DNA from: Streptomyces achromogenes
Lineage (GTDB): Bacteria > Actinomycetota > Actinomycetes > Streptomycetales > Streptomycetaceae
Length of the DNA stretch: 64,000 nt
Direction: 5' to 3'
Assembly: GCF_030816715.1 (NCBI RefSeq)
Contig: NZ_JAUSYH010000001.1
Location: forward strand, 1,178,001 to 1,242,000
The notes under the pieces were generated by a model. It ran no database searches. It was not told the DNA's origin and saw only the letters and a list, made by a program, of their open reading frames with translations. Position numbers and translations under genes: made by a program. Positions 26,902 to 35,227 of this stretch are shown here, piece by piece; the stretch's first letter is position 1; every line of letters begins with the position of its first letter.

Positions 26902-27057
26902 CCACCTGCGTGGCATGCCCGCGTCGGGGCGGTGGTACAGCGGTGACCCGGCCGTGCGAGGATGGGACGCCCGCACACCGGCGTCGGGGCGAAACGTCCT
27001 CGTCGGACCAGGTGAACGGGCCTGTCGGACGGCTTGAGGGAAAGGACCGGAGCGTAC

Positions 27058-27888
27058 GTGAGTGAGAATCAGAACCTCCTCGCGGAGCAGCGCCGCTCCC
27101 TGATCCTGGACGAGGTGCGACGCCGTGGCGGCGTCCGTGTCAACGAGCTGACCCGCAAGCTCGGCGTGTCGGACATGACGGTCCGGCGTGATCTGGACGC
27201 GCTGGCCCGGCAGGGCGTACTGGAGAAGGTGCACGGCGGCGCGGTGCCGGTCGTGGAGGCGAGCACCCACGAGCCGGGCTTCGAGGCGAAGTCGGGTCTG
27301 GAGCTGACCGCCAAGGAGGACATCGCCAAGGCCGCGGCGGAATTGGTCGCCCCCGGCAGCGCGATCGCGTTGTCCGGCGGTACGACCACGTATGCGCTGG
27401 CCCATCACCTGGTGGACGTGCCGGACCTGACCGTGGTGACGAACTCCGTGCGCGTCGCGGACGTCTTCCACGTGGCGCAGCGCACCGCGGGCCCCCGGCA
27501 GGGCGCGGCCACCGTCGTGCTGACCGGCGGGGTGCGCACACCGTCGGACTCGCTGGTGGGGCCGGTCGCCGACCAGGCCATCGCGGCACTCCACTTCGAC
27601 GTGCTGTTCCTCGGCGTGCACGGCATATCGTCCGAGGCCGGGCTGTCGACGCCGAATCTCGCGGAGGCCGAGACCAACCGGCGGCTGGTGCAGTCGGCGC
27701 GCCGGGTCGTGGTGGTCGCCGACCACACCAAGTGGGGTGTGGTGGGCCTGAGTTCGTTCGCCGCGCTGGAGCAGGTCGACACGCTGGTGACGGATGCCGG
27801 ACTGCCGGAGGCGGCGCGCGCGGAGATCTCCGAGCACCTGCGCCGGCTGACGGTCGCGGGCGAGCCCGACGAGGGTGCAGACATCTGA
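27058..27888 (+). CDS. DeoR/GlpR family transcriptional regulator
   Basis: 276 residues from GTG with GGAG five bases upstream. The N-terminal winged HTH is typical (EQRRSLILDEVRRRGGVRVN, then KLGVSDMTVRRDLDAL), followed by the GlpR-type sugar-phosphate-sensing domain (ALSGGTTTYALA, LTGGVRTPSDSLVGP, DHTKWGVVG). Such repressors respond to a phosphorylated sugar. No sugar operon adjoins; it is followed closely by an SRPBCC gene. Confidence 0.9.
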   Translation: MSENQNLLAEQRRSLILDEVRRRGGVRVNELTRKLGVSDMTVRRDLDALARQGVLEKVHGGAVPVVEASTHEPGFEAKSGLELTAKEDIAKAAAELVAPGSAIALSGGTTTYALAHHLVDVPDLTVVTNSVRVADVFHVAQRTAGPRQGAATVVLTGGVRTPSDSLVGPVADQAIAALHFDVLFLGVHGISSEAGLSTPNLAEAETNRRLVQSARRVVVVADHTKWGVVGLSSFAALEQVDTLVTDAGLPEAARAEISEHLRRLTVAGEPDEGADI

Positions 27889-27943
27889 GCGGGCGGCGGC
27901 TAGGGTGGCGCACCCGTTTCCCCGCCATGCGGAGGTCGCGCGT

Positions 27944-28414
27944 ATGCCTCGCCGGTTGCGTCCCGAAGGGCTCGACTTCGTCCGGACCGCTCCCGTGCGG
28001 CTGGTCTTCGCGACGGAGATGTCCGCTCCCCCTGAGCGGGTGTTCCGTGCGCTCGCCGAGGACGTGCCCGGGTGGGCGCGGTGGTTTCCGGCCGTGACGT
28101 CCGCGCAGCCGCTGGACGGTGGTGCGGCGCGCGAGGTGCGCCTGCGGGGCGGCACGCGTTTTCGTGAGACGGTCCTCGCGGCGGAGGAGCCGCAGGTGTA
28201 CGCCTACCGCGTCGACGTCACCAACGCTCCGGGCATGGGGGCGCTGGTCGAGGAATGGCGGCTGGCGCCGGCCGGGGCGGGGACGCGCGTGCAGTGGACG
28301 TTCGCCGCTGACGGGAGCGGAGTGTTCCGGGTGGTGCTGCGGCTGGCCCGGCCAGGCCTCGGGCAGTCCTTCCGCAAGGCCGTGACGCGGCTGGACCGCG
28401 GGCTCTCCGGCTGA
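27944..28414 (+). CDS. SRPBCC (START-like) family protein
   Basis: 156 residues from ATG with GGAGG nine bases upstream, 55 bases after the DeoR gene. One helix-grip domain: VFATEMSAPPERVFRALAED, the central MGALVEEWRLAP, and a long C-terminal helix. Such domains bind hydrophobic ligands or act as polyketide cyclase-like folds; no specific role can be read here. Confidence 0.82.
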   Translation: MPRRLRPEGLDFVRTAPVRLVFATEMSAPPERVFRALAEDVPGWARWFPAVTSAQPLDGGAAREVRLRGGTRFRETVLAAEEPQVYAYRVDVTNAPGMGALVEEWRLAPAGAGTRVQWTFAADGSGVFRVVLRLARPGLGQSFRKAVTRLDRGLSG

Positions 28415-28441
28415 GCGCCGCGAGGTGGGCGGCCCTGCGGT

Positions 28442-29566
28442 TCAGCCCTGCCACACGCCGGTGGCCAGCAGCGTCTCGATCGCCGCGGTGTAGGGCGCGA
28501 TGTCCAGACCCTGCTCGGCGAGCCAGTCGTCGGAGTAGTACTTGTCCAGATAGCGGTCTCCCGGGTCGCACAGCAGGGTGACCACGCTGCCCTGGCGGCC
28601 GTCGGCCACCATCTCGGCGACGATCTTGAGCGCGCTCCACAGCCCGGTGCCCGTCGAGCCGCCCGCCTTGCGGCCGATGGCCCGTTCCAGGGCGCGCACC
28701 CCGGCGACGCTGGCGGCGTCGGGGACCTTCATCATGCGGTCGACGGCGCCGGGGACGAAGCTGGGTTCCATGCGGGGCCGGCCGATGCCCTCGATGCGTG
28801 AACCGCAGTCGCAGGTGACGTCCGGATCGCCGGTGGTCCAGCCCTCGAAGAAGCACGAGTTCTCCGGGTCGGCGACGCAGATGCGGGTGTCGCGCTGGGT
28901 GTAGTGGACGAAGCGCGCGAGGGTCGCGGAGGTGCCGCCGGTGCCGGCCGTGGCGACGATCCAAGCGGGCTCCGGGAACCGTTCCAGCTCCAGTTGCCGG
29001 AAGATGGACTCGGCGATGTTGTTGTTCCCGCGCCAGTCCGTGGCCCGCTCCGCGTAGGTGAACTGGTCCATGTAGTGGCCTTCGAGCTCCGTCGCGAGAC
29101 GTGCCGACTCCTCGTACATCCTGCGCGAGTCGCCGACGAAGTGGCACCGGCCGCCGTGGAACTCGATCAGTCGGATCTTCTCGGCGCTCGTCGTACGCGG
29201 CATGACGGCGATGAAGGGCACGCCGATCAGCTTGGCGAAGTACGCCTCGGACACGGCCGTCGATCCGCTGGACGCCTCGATCACCGGGCGGTCCGGCCTG
29301 ATCCAGCCGTTGCACAGTCCGTAGAGGAAGAGCGAGCGGGCGAGCCGGTGTTTGAGGCTGCCGGTGGGGTGGGTCGACTCGTCCTTGAGATACAGGTCGA
29401 TGCCCCACTTCTCCGGGAGCGGGAAGCGCAGCAGATGAGTGTCGGCCGAGCGGTTGGCGTCCGCCTGGACCTTGCGGACGGCCTCTTTCAGCCAGTCGCG
29501 GTAGGCGGCGTCGCTGTGGTCGACGTCGAGGGTGGCGCCGGTCCTGGTGGGCGGGGAAGTGGTCAC
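28442..29566 (-). CDS. cds1: PLP-dependent cysteine desulfhydrase, Cds1-like
   Basis: 374-residue fold-type II PLP enzyme. The PLP lysine lies in [11 protein letters not shown], the phosphate-binding loop is [13 protein letters not shown], and Asn/Ser contacts are in [14 protein letters not shown]. It resembles the mycobacterial L-cysteine desulfhydrase Cds1 (Rv3684), which releases H2S, pyruvate and ammonia, more than a biosynthetic cysteine synthase. The start is GTG with AAGGAG seven bases upstream. The promoter region carries a perfect -10 and a strong palindrome. Confidence 0.82.
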   Translation of the reverse strand: MTTSPPTRTGATLDVDHSDAAYRDWLKEAVRKVQADANRSADTHLLRFPLPEKWGIDLYLKDESTHPTGSLKHRLARSLFLYGLCNGWIRPDRPVIEASSGSTAVSEAYFAKLIGVPFIAVMPRTTSAEKIRLIEFHGGRCHFVGDSRRMYEESARLATELEGHYMDQFTYAERATDWRGNNNIAESIFRQLELERFPEPAWIVATAGTGGTSATLARFVHYTQRDTRICVADPENSCFFEGWTTGDPDVTCDCGSRIEGIGRPRMEPSFVPGAVDRMMKVPDAASVAGVRALERAIGRKAGGSTGTGLWSALKIVAEMVADGRQGSVVTLLCDPGDRYLDKYYSDDWLAEQGLDIAPYTAAIETLLATGVWQG

Positions 29567-29620
29567 GGCGGTGCTCCTTCGGGCTTCGCGCCGACGGTGG
29601 TCCGCGCGGCCGACACTCCG

Positions 29621-29681
29621 ATCATAAACACCTTCAACACGCTTCTCACCTGCATAAACACACCTTTGAGACCCTCAAAGG
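29621..29681 (-). promoter_or_regulatory. cds1 promoter region with palindrome and direct repeats
   Basis: Minus-strand -10 TATGAT (29621-29626), about 50 bases before the cds1 start. CATAAACAC occurs at 29623-29631 and 29653-29661 (30-bp pitch, about three helical turns). A perfect 8-bp-arm palindrome, CCTTTGAG-acc-CTCAAAGG, lies at 29663-29681, upstream of the likely -35. The region is AT-richer than its surroundings. The sites are candidate operators for an unknown regulator. Confidence 0.55.
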
Positions 29682-29871
29682 CGGCCCTGGGGGCAGGCGC
29701 GGACGCCGGGGGGCGCATTCACCCGAATGCTCCGGACGGCCCCTGGTGGACCTGCGGACGCACTGGTGCTCGACGGCGGGCGCGGGCAGACTGCACCGGG
29801 TCGGGGCGAGCCCCGGACGGGGGCGCACAGCGGATCACGCGACGAGTTCGAACGCGAGGGGGCGGGAAGGC

Positions 29872-30195
29872 ATGGCGGAGCCGGAGTTCACGGCTACGGG
29901 CGTGCGTATCGGGAAGCGGCTGCGTTCGCTCACCCGTGCCGGGCAGGTCCGGATCAGCGACGGCAGGCTGGAGCTGCTGACCAGCTACGGCAGCGAGATC
30001 GACAGCGCGCCCGTGCAGGCGGTGCGCGCCTCGAAACCGTGGTTCGTCCCGGAGGACCGGGCGCTGGCCGACCTCAACGGCAACCGGTACCTGCTGACGC
30101 TCGGGGAGCACGACCCGGCGCCGGGCGAACCCGGACCGCCGGCGGCGCGCCGCTTCATCGAGGCCGTGCGCAGGGCGGCGGGGCGCGGCGGCTGA
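29872..30195 (+). CDS. Conserved hypothetical protein
   Basis: 107 residues with strong third-position GC, ATG preceded by GGGAAGG. Predicted as a small beta-rich soluble protein (GQVRISDGRLELLTSYG). No motif I recognise. It stands alone between cds1 and the anti-sigma-type ATPase. Confidence 0.65.
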   Translation: MAEPEFTATGVRIGKRLRSLTRAGQVRISDGRLELLTSYGSEIDSAPVQAVRASKPWFVPEDRALADLNGNRYLLTLGEHDPAPGEPGPPAARRFIEAVRRAAGRGG

Positions 30196-30261
30196 GCCGC
30201 AGGGGGCGCGAGACCGGCCCGGGTGGCCGAATCACCGCGAGTTGCGCTACCGCATCCGCTG

Positions 30262-30288
30262 CGTCACTCTGGTCTCACGTCACTCTGG
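30262..30288. repeat. 11-bp direct repeat upstream of the HATPase gene
   Basis: CGTCACTCTGG at 30262-30272 and 30278-30288 (16-bp pitch), about 125 bases before the GTG start. Possible binding site of a regulator that recognises direct repeats. Confidence 0.4.
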
Positions 30289-30411
30289 GTTTACCGGCGA
30301 TAACGCTGCGAACCAGCCCGCCGGCCAAGACAGCAGGCGGCCGCCTCGCGCAGACGCCCTGCTCGATCCGAACTCCGTGTTCTTCCGGACCTCAGTCGGG
30401 GAGTCGCAGCC

Positions 30412-30942
30412 GTGATCAGCAACCCAAGCAGGCACTGCATGGTGGAGCTTCAGGCCCTGCCGTCGCGGATCGGTCAGGTCCGCAGAATCGTATCGGCGCA
30501 GCTGCGCTACTGGCACATGGACCCGCTGATAGACCGGGCCGCGCTCGGTGTGACGGAGCTCCTGACCAACGTCCACCTGCACGCCCAGCCCGACAAGACC
30601 TGTGTCGTGGAGATGGAGCTGCTGCTCGACCGGCTGACCGTCTCCGTGCGCGACCACGACCCGCGGCTGCCGGTCGTCAAGGCCGCCGAGACCCTCGCCA
30701 CCTGCGGACGCGGGCTGGCCATGGTGGCCGCGGTCAGCGAGAGCTGGGGCGCCCGGCCGGACGGCGAGTCCGGCAAGGTCGTGTGGTTCACGCTGCCGGC
30801 GCCCGTCGCCGCGCGGGAGCTCACGGCGCGTCCGCCGCGCCGCACGCCGCGGGAGCAGGCCGCGCCCCGGTTCACGGAGGTCGTCTCCGTCGAGGATCTG
30901 CGGCCCGCGCATGCCCCCGCCCGGTCGGCCGTCGTCGGTTGA
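30412..30942 (+). CDS. ATP-binding anti-sigma-factor-type (RsbW-like) protein
   Basis: 176 residues from GTG with GGGGAG eight bases upstream. HATPase_c fold of the small serine-kinase type: N-box GVTELLTNVHLHA, the DHDPRLP segment and G-box CGRGLAMVAAV. The C-terminal 40 residues are Arg/Pro-rich and disordered. Streptomyces encodes dozens of these; they bind sigma factors or anti-anti-sigma partners. No cognate sigma factor or STAS partner is adjacent, so the target is unknown. Confidence 0.87.
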   Translation: MISNPSRHCMVELQALPSRIGQVRRIVSAQLRYWHMDPLIDRAALGVTELLTNVHLHAQPDKTCVVEMELLLDRLTVSVRDHDPRLPVVKAAETLATCGRGLAMVAAVSESWGARPDGESGKVVWFTLPAPVAARELTARPPRRTPREQAAPRFTEVVSVEDLRPAHAPARSAVVG

Positions 30943-30980
30943 CCGGGCGGTGACGTCCCCCGCGGAGAGGCGCTCCCGCG

Positions 30981-31019
30981 CCCGGTGCGCCGGCCCCTGC
31001 CGAGGGCCGGCACACCGGG
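30981..31019. terminator. Strong two-part hairpin terminator
   Basis: CCCGGTG and CACCGGG flank an inner 8-bp stem GCCGGCCC/GGGCCGGC with a 7-base loop; one base is unpaired on each side between the two stems. It follows the HATPase gene by 38 bases and faces the end of the convergent SHOCT gene, so it can serve both. Confidence 0.7.
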
Positions 31020-31176
31020 CGCAGGCGTTCTTGGCCGGGCGGCCGTCGCCACGGTGACGCGCCGCCGAGCGCCGGAGAGCCGCGAGGCCGACGGTGCGCC
31101 GGCGCCGTGCACGTTCACGTTCACGGGGTCGACGACCCGTGCGGCGTCACGTGTCCGGGCGGAGCGGTCTCCGTGC

Positions 31177-31470
31177 TCAAGCCGTGCCGCCCTTGCCCAC
31201 GGGGCCGAACTGCTCGTCCAGGACGGACAGCCGGCGCCAGTACTCGTCCTCGTCGATCTCGCCGGAGGCGAAGCGGCGGCCGAGGACGGCGAGGGGTGAG
31301 TCCCCGGTGGGGCGCGGGTCACCCGTCGCGCCCCTGGGACCGGGGCGGCCGCGCCACACGGTGCGGCGCAGCAGCGTGACCGCGCCGATCACCACGGCCG
31401 CCCAGATCAGCGGGAGGAACAGGATCCACGGTCCGGGGCCGCCGCCGTGCCAGTCAGCCAGGGTGTTCAT
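31177..31470 (-). CDS. SHOCT domain-containing small membrane protein
   Basis: 97 residues: an N-terminal membrane helix (about 15-35), a basic Pro/Gly linker, and a C-terminal SHOCT motif (SPLAVLGRRFASGEIDEDEYWRR with the arginine-rich short helix pair). SHOCT tails are thought to mediate oligomerisation. GAGGAG lies about 12 bases before the ATG. A repeated GGATCTGC tract is just upstream. Confidence 0.83.
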   Translation of the reverse strand: MNTLADWHGGGPGPWILFLPLIWAAVVIGAVTLLRRTVWRGRPGPRGATGDPRPTGDSPLAVLGRRFASGEIDEDEYWRRLSVLDEQFGPVGKGGTA

Positions 31471-31776
31471 CTCTGGTCATCTCCTCAGGGGATCTGCAAG
31501 GGGATCTGCGGATCTGCGGATCCGCTCGACGTCTCGAGCGTCCCGCCCGGAGGGGGCCCACGTCGTCGTACGGCCGGCGGCGGTGCGTGTACGTCCCCGG
31601 GAGTACGCGTACGTGCCCCGGGTGCTTCCCGAGTGCTCGAGCCGGGCGGTGCGCGCGGCGGACCCGGCAGGCCCGATCCGGTGGATGTGTGGCCGGCCGA
31701 GCCGCCGACGGACGCCCGCACCCGCCGCACCATGGAGGGCGACGAACGAACCCCCGAGTGAGGAGCACCTGCCGCG
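31471..31776. other. 306-base gap with GGATCTGC tandem repeats
   Basis: Between the divergent SHOCT and DUF1272 genes. It contains GGATCTGC at 31490-31497, 31502-31509 and 31510-31517 and GGATCCGC at 31518-31525; the last three copies are strictly tandem. The rest shows nothing I can identify. Confidence 0.6.
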
Positions 31777-31959
31777 ATGGCCCTGGAGATGCGCGACCGC
31801 TGCGAACGCTGCACCACCGCCGCCCTGCCGCCCGACGGGCAGGCCCGGATCTGTTCCTACGAGTGCACGTTCTGCGTGCCGTGCGGGGAGGTCATGGGGG
31901 ACGTCTGCCCGAACTGCGGCGGGGAGCTGGTCCCCCGGCCGCGCCGAGCCGCCGGCTGA
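31777..31959 (+). CDS. DUF1272 zinc-ribbon protein
   Basis: 60 residues. Cysteine pairs CERC, CTFCVPC and CPNC arranged as a zinc ribbon, with LPPDGQARICSYECTFC matching the DUF1272 family, whose function is unknown. The end overlaps a strong hairpin that includes its stop codon. Confidence 0.85.
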   Translation: MALEMRDRCERCTTAALPPDGQARICSYECTFCVPCGEVMGDVCPNCGGELVPRPRRAAG

Positions 31960-31970
31960 CGGCTCGGCGC
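31941..31970 (+). terminator. Hairpin overlapping the DUF1272 stop codon
   Basis: 11-bp perfect stem (GCGCCGAGCCG with its complement) and an 8-base loop. The gene's TGA lies in and beside the loop. Confidence 0.6.
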
Positions 31971-32153
31971 GTCCGACGACTCGCGGGGACGCCTGGTCGC
32001 TGTGCTCCAACGCCCCCGGCCGTGCCGGGGATCAACCGCGGTCCAGGCGCTCACGTGGTTGCGGACCCGGTCGGGGTACCGGCCGCCGGTGTGGTGGGTG
32101 ACGTCGTGCCTCTCGAAGGGCGACGCCCGCCTCGTCCACGACGAGCGCGATTA

Positions 32154-33038
32154 TCAGGGGGCGCCGTCGAAGCTGGCGAAGTAGGCGGCGGCCATGTCCT
32201 CGTCGCCGTGGCCCTGCGCGGCGGCCCGCTCCAGCCGCTCGGCGCTCGCGGCCGCCACGTCCAGGCGGACGCCGTTCCCGCGCCCCGCCTCGACGATCAG
32301 CCGGGCGTCCTTCGCGGCCGTCGCGACCGCGAACTGGGCCGGTGTGAGCCGTTCGTCGAGGATCAGGGCCGCCTTCGCCTTCAGGTACCCCATGTCGAGC
32401 GGGCCGCCCTCGATCAGTTCGAAGAACGTGTTCGGGTCGACGCCCAGGGACTGCGCCAGGGCCAGGACCTCACCGGTCGCGGCGGTGGCCGCGATGACCC
32501 AGCTGTTGGCCACGAGCTTGAGCCGGGTGGCGGTGCCCTCGCCGCCGTCCTCGCCGGTCCACACGATCCGTGCGCCCACGGCGTCCAGGACGGGCCTCAC
32601 CGCGGCCCGGCTCGCGGGCGGGCCCGCCGCCAGGACGGTCAGCTGCCCGGCCTCGGCCGGCTGACGGGTGCCCAGCACGGGGGCGTCGAAGAACGCGAGA
32701 CCGTGTGCGTGGGCGAAGGCCGCCAGCTCGGCCACGTCCTCGATCCCGGCGGTCGTCGACTGCACCCAGGCCGTCCCGGCGCGCAGGGCCGGAGCCGCCT
32801 CGCGCATCACCTCCAGGGTGGTGGGGCCGTCATAGAGCATGGTCAGGACGACGTCCGCGCCCTCGACGGCCTCGGCGGGGGCGGCGGCGACGTGCACGCG
32901 GTCCGCGGCGAGCGGCTCGGCCTTGGCACGGGTGCGGTTCCAGACGCGGACGGTGTGGCCGGCTCGGGCGATGCTGCGGGCCATCGCGGCACCCATGATG
33001 CCGGTGCCCAGGACGCTGACGCTCAGGTGGTCTGTCAT
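32154..33038 (-). CDS. NAD(P)-dependent beta-hydroxyacid dehydrogenase family protein
   Basis: 294 residues. The N-terminal Rossmann domain (VLGTGIMGAAMARSIARAGH, WNRT), the substrate-binding region (VLGTRQPAEAGQLTVL in place of the usual PVSGG) and the catalytic lysine in RLKLVANSWVI are those of 3-hydroxyisobutyrate dehydrogenase/glyoxylate reductase-like enzymes. The substrate is unknown. A TAGGTT -10 six bases before the ATG suggests a leaderless start. Confidence 0.87.
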   Translation of the reverse strand: MTDHLSVSVLGTGIMGAAMARSIARAGHTVRVWNRTRAKAEPLAADRVHVAAAPAEAVEGADVVLTMLYDGPTTLEVMREAAPALRAGTAWVQSTTAGIEDVAELAAFAHAHGLAFFDAPVLGTRQPAEAGQLTVLAAGPPASRAAVRPVLDAVGARIVWTGEDGGEGTATRLKLVANSWVIAATAATGEVLALAQSLGVDPNTFFELIEGGPLDMGYLKAKAALILDERLTPAQFAVATAAKDARLIVEAGRGNGVRLDVAAASAERLERAAAQGHGDEDMAAAYFASFDGAP

Positions 33039-33210
33039 GGCGTCAACCTACGTCGGCGGGTCGGCGACCGGCGCCTTTCCCGGGGCACGGCGGGCAGCCG
33101 GGTGCGGCTTCCGTCGACGGACGGGCTGATGGGCCGTCATGAGCGCGTCGGCGCGGCCGCGTCGTGCACCGCGGCACGGAGCCGCCGGCGCAGGGGGCGC
33201 GCGCCGCGCC

Positions 33211-34455
33211 TCACGCTGCGGTGAGCGCCCGCAGCGGGTCGTCCAGGACCGGCTGCCAGGCCAACTCGGCCGCGCCGACCAGGCTGTTGTGGTCGAGGGA
33301 GCAGGCGAGGATCGGCACCCCGCCGCTGTGGCCCCAGAGGCTCCGGTCGGTGACGACCGCGCGGAGCCGGTCGGGGTCGGCGGCGAGAAGGGTGCGGTGC
33401 AGTCCGCCGAGGATGATGCGGTCGGGGTTGAGGATGTTCACCAGACCCGCCAGGCCCAGCCCCAGCCGGTCGATCAGGGCGTCCACGGCCATGCGGACGA
33501 CCGGGTCGCCGTACTCCTCGCGGATCAGCTGGTTGGCCTGCTGCAGCAGGGAGCCCTCGGGGCCGGGCTGCCGGCCGGCGGTGTTCAGCAGGGCGAGCGG
33601 GTCGGCCTCCACGTCGAGGCAGCCGCGGCTGCCGCAGTAGCAGGCACGTCCCTCGGGGTTGACGGTGAGGTGCCCGACCTCCAGGGCGAGTCCCGAACTG
33701 CCCGTGTGCAGACGACCGTCCAGCACGAGCGCGCCGCCGACGCCCCGGTGCCCGGTGGCCACGCACAGCAGGTCACGGGCGCCACGCCCGGCCCCGTGCC
33801 GGTGTTCGGCCAGGGCGGCGAGGTTGACGTCGTTCGCCGCGAACGCGGGGCCGGTGACACCGGCGGCGCGGATCCGCTCGGCGAAGACCTCCCGCACGGG
33901 CGCGCCCGCGGGCCAGGCCAGATGGAGGGGGTTGAGCGCCAGCCCGTCGGGTTCGGTGATCGCGGAGGGCACGGCGAGGCCGGCGCCCACACAGCGCCGG
34001 CCGGTCCGCCGCAGCAGCTCCGCGCCCGCGTCCACGGCGGCCCCGAGCACCTTCGCGGGGTCGGCGTCGACGGCCTCACAGCTGGGCGTGGTGGCGACGA
34101 TCCGGCCGCCGAGACCGACCAGCGCGGCCCGGAAACCGTCGGCGTGGACCTGTGCGGCCAGAACGACCGGGCCGTCCTGCGCGACTTCGAGCCGGTGGGA
34201 GGGGCGGCCCTGCGAACCGGCGGCGGCGCCGGGCCGCGCGTCCACCCGGATCAGGCCCAGTGCGACGAGTTCGGCGGCGACCGCGCCGGCCGTCGCGCGG
34301 GTGACGCCGAGCTCGGCCGTGAGCACCGCGCGGGTGGGCGCCCGACCGGTGTGCACGAGCTCCAGCGCGGGCCCGAGCGCACCGCGCCCCCGGTCCAACC
34401 GCGCCCTCGAGGTGGTCCCTTCCCCCGCCGGCCGGGGGTCCGCCTTGCCGCTCAT
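33211..34455 (-). CDS. ROK family transcriptional regulator
   Basis: 414 residues. An N-terminal winged HTH (TRAVLTAELGVTRATAGAVAAEL) precedes a ROK domain with the zinc site EVGH and CYCGSRGCLDVEA and the ATP-type loop ATGHRGVGGALVLDG. NagC/XylR-like repressors sense sugars. The gene is 27 bases downstream of alkB on the same strand; no sugar transporter is adjacent, so its targets are probably elsewhere. Confidence 0.9.
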   Translation of the reverse strand: MSGKADPRPAGEGTTSRARLDRGRGALGPALELVHTGRAPTRAVLTAELGVTRATAGAVAAELVALGLIRVDARPGAAAGSQGRPSHRLEVAQDGPVVLAAQVHADGFRAALVGLGGRIVATTPSCEAVDADPAKVLGAAVDAGAELLRRTGRRCVGAGLAVPSAITEPDGLALNPLHLAWPAGAPVREVFAERIRAAGVTGPAFAANDVNLAALAEHRHGAGRGARDLLCVATGHRGVGGALVLDGRLHTGSSGLALEVGHLTVNPEGRACYCGSRGCLDVEADPLALLNTAGRQPGPEGSLLQQANQLIREEYGDPVVRMAVDALIDRLGLGLAGLVNILNPDRIILGGLHRTLLAADPDRLRAVVTDRSLWGHSGGVPILACSLDHNSLVGAAELAWQPVLDDPLRALTAA

Positions 34456-34482
34456 GAGGGCGAGTCTCCCATGATCCGTTGC

Positions 34483-35145
34483 TCAGACGGCGTCGGGGAA
34501 GCCGCTCACCCGCAACGTGATGTTCAGCCGTCCCGTCAGGCCCAGCGCGGGCGGAGCCGTGCCCGGCAGCACGCGCGGCACCCCGTGGTACGCGAACCGG
34601 GAGGGGCCCCCGAACACGAAGAGGTCACCGCTGCGCAGCTCGACGTCGGTGTAGGGCCGCGTCCGGGTCCGCGGGTTGCCGAAGCGGAAGACGCAGGAGT
34701 CGCCGAGGCTGAGGGAGACCACGGGTGCGTCGGACTTCTCGTCGGCGTCCCGGTGCATGCCCATCCGGGCGTCGCCGTCATAGAAGTTGATCAGCGCGAT
34801 GTCGTATGCGGCGGCCCTGGAGTCCTGCGGTCCGAGCGCGTCGGCCACCGCACGCCGGCCCAGCTCGCCCAGCCAGTCCGGGAACGGCTTGACGGGCGCG
34901 CCGTCGCCGTCGGTGGCCGTGCGGGCATAGGCGTACGGGTGCCAGTGCCAGCCCAGGCAGACCTGGCGGGCGGTCATGGTGCCGCCGCCGGGCGTGCGGA
35001 CCGTGCGCAGCCCGGCCGGCGGACGGGCCCAGTCCCGGCACGACCCGAGCAGCTCGCGCTGGCGGGCCGCGTCCAGCCAGTCGGGCAGGTGCACCGCCCC
35101 CGGCGCGACCTCCGCGCGCCCACGGGGGAACAGCTCCGCGTCCAT
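34483..35145 (-). CDS. alkB: Alpha-ketoglutarate-dependent dioxygenase AlkB
   Basis: 220 residues. The start at MDAELFPRG is chosen because GGGAGG precedes it; upstream in-frame ATGs lack this. Fe(II) ligands are in MHRDADEK (His, Asp) and YHGVPRVL (His), and the 2-oxoglutarate arginines in RLNITLR. It repairs N1-methyladenine/N3-methylcytosine by oxidative demethylation. It is divergent from the methyltransferase gene 82 bases away. Confidence 0.9.
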   Translation of the reverse strand: MDAELFPRGRAEVAPGAVHLPDWLDAARQRELLGSCRDWARPPAGLRTVRTPGGGTMTARQVCLGWHWHPYAYARTATDGDGAPVKPFPDWLGELGRRAVADALGPQDSRAAAYDIALINFYDGDARMGMHRDADEKSDAPVVSLSLGDSCVFRFGNPRTRTRPYTDVELRSGDLFVFGGPSRFAYHGVPRVLPGTAPPALGLTGRLNITLRVSGFPDAV

Positions 35146-35227
35146 GAACCCATCCTCCCGCATCGCCGTGGTGCCATGTCCGGCGGCGACACCGCGCCTG
35201 AGCTGCGGCTCGGCTAGCCTGACCATG

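Noticed and set aside
24460..28155. A 1231-codon minus-strand frame
   Set aside because: Only the part from 26796 is coding; the rest is the shadow of the DeoR gene and its promoter on the other strand.
29646..29664. Tiny minus-strand frame VCLCR-stop before cds1, suggesting a cysteine leader
   Set aside because: It lies upstream of the -10 box at 29621-29626, so it would not be on the transcript from that promoter.
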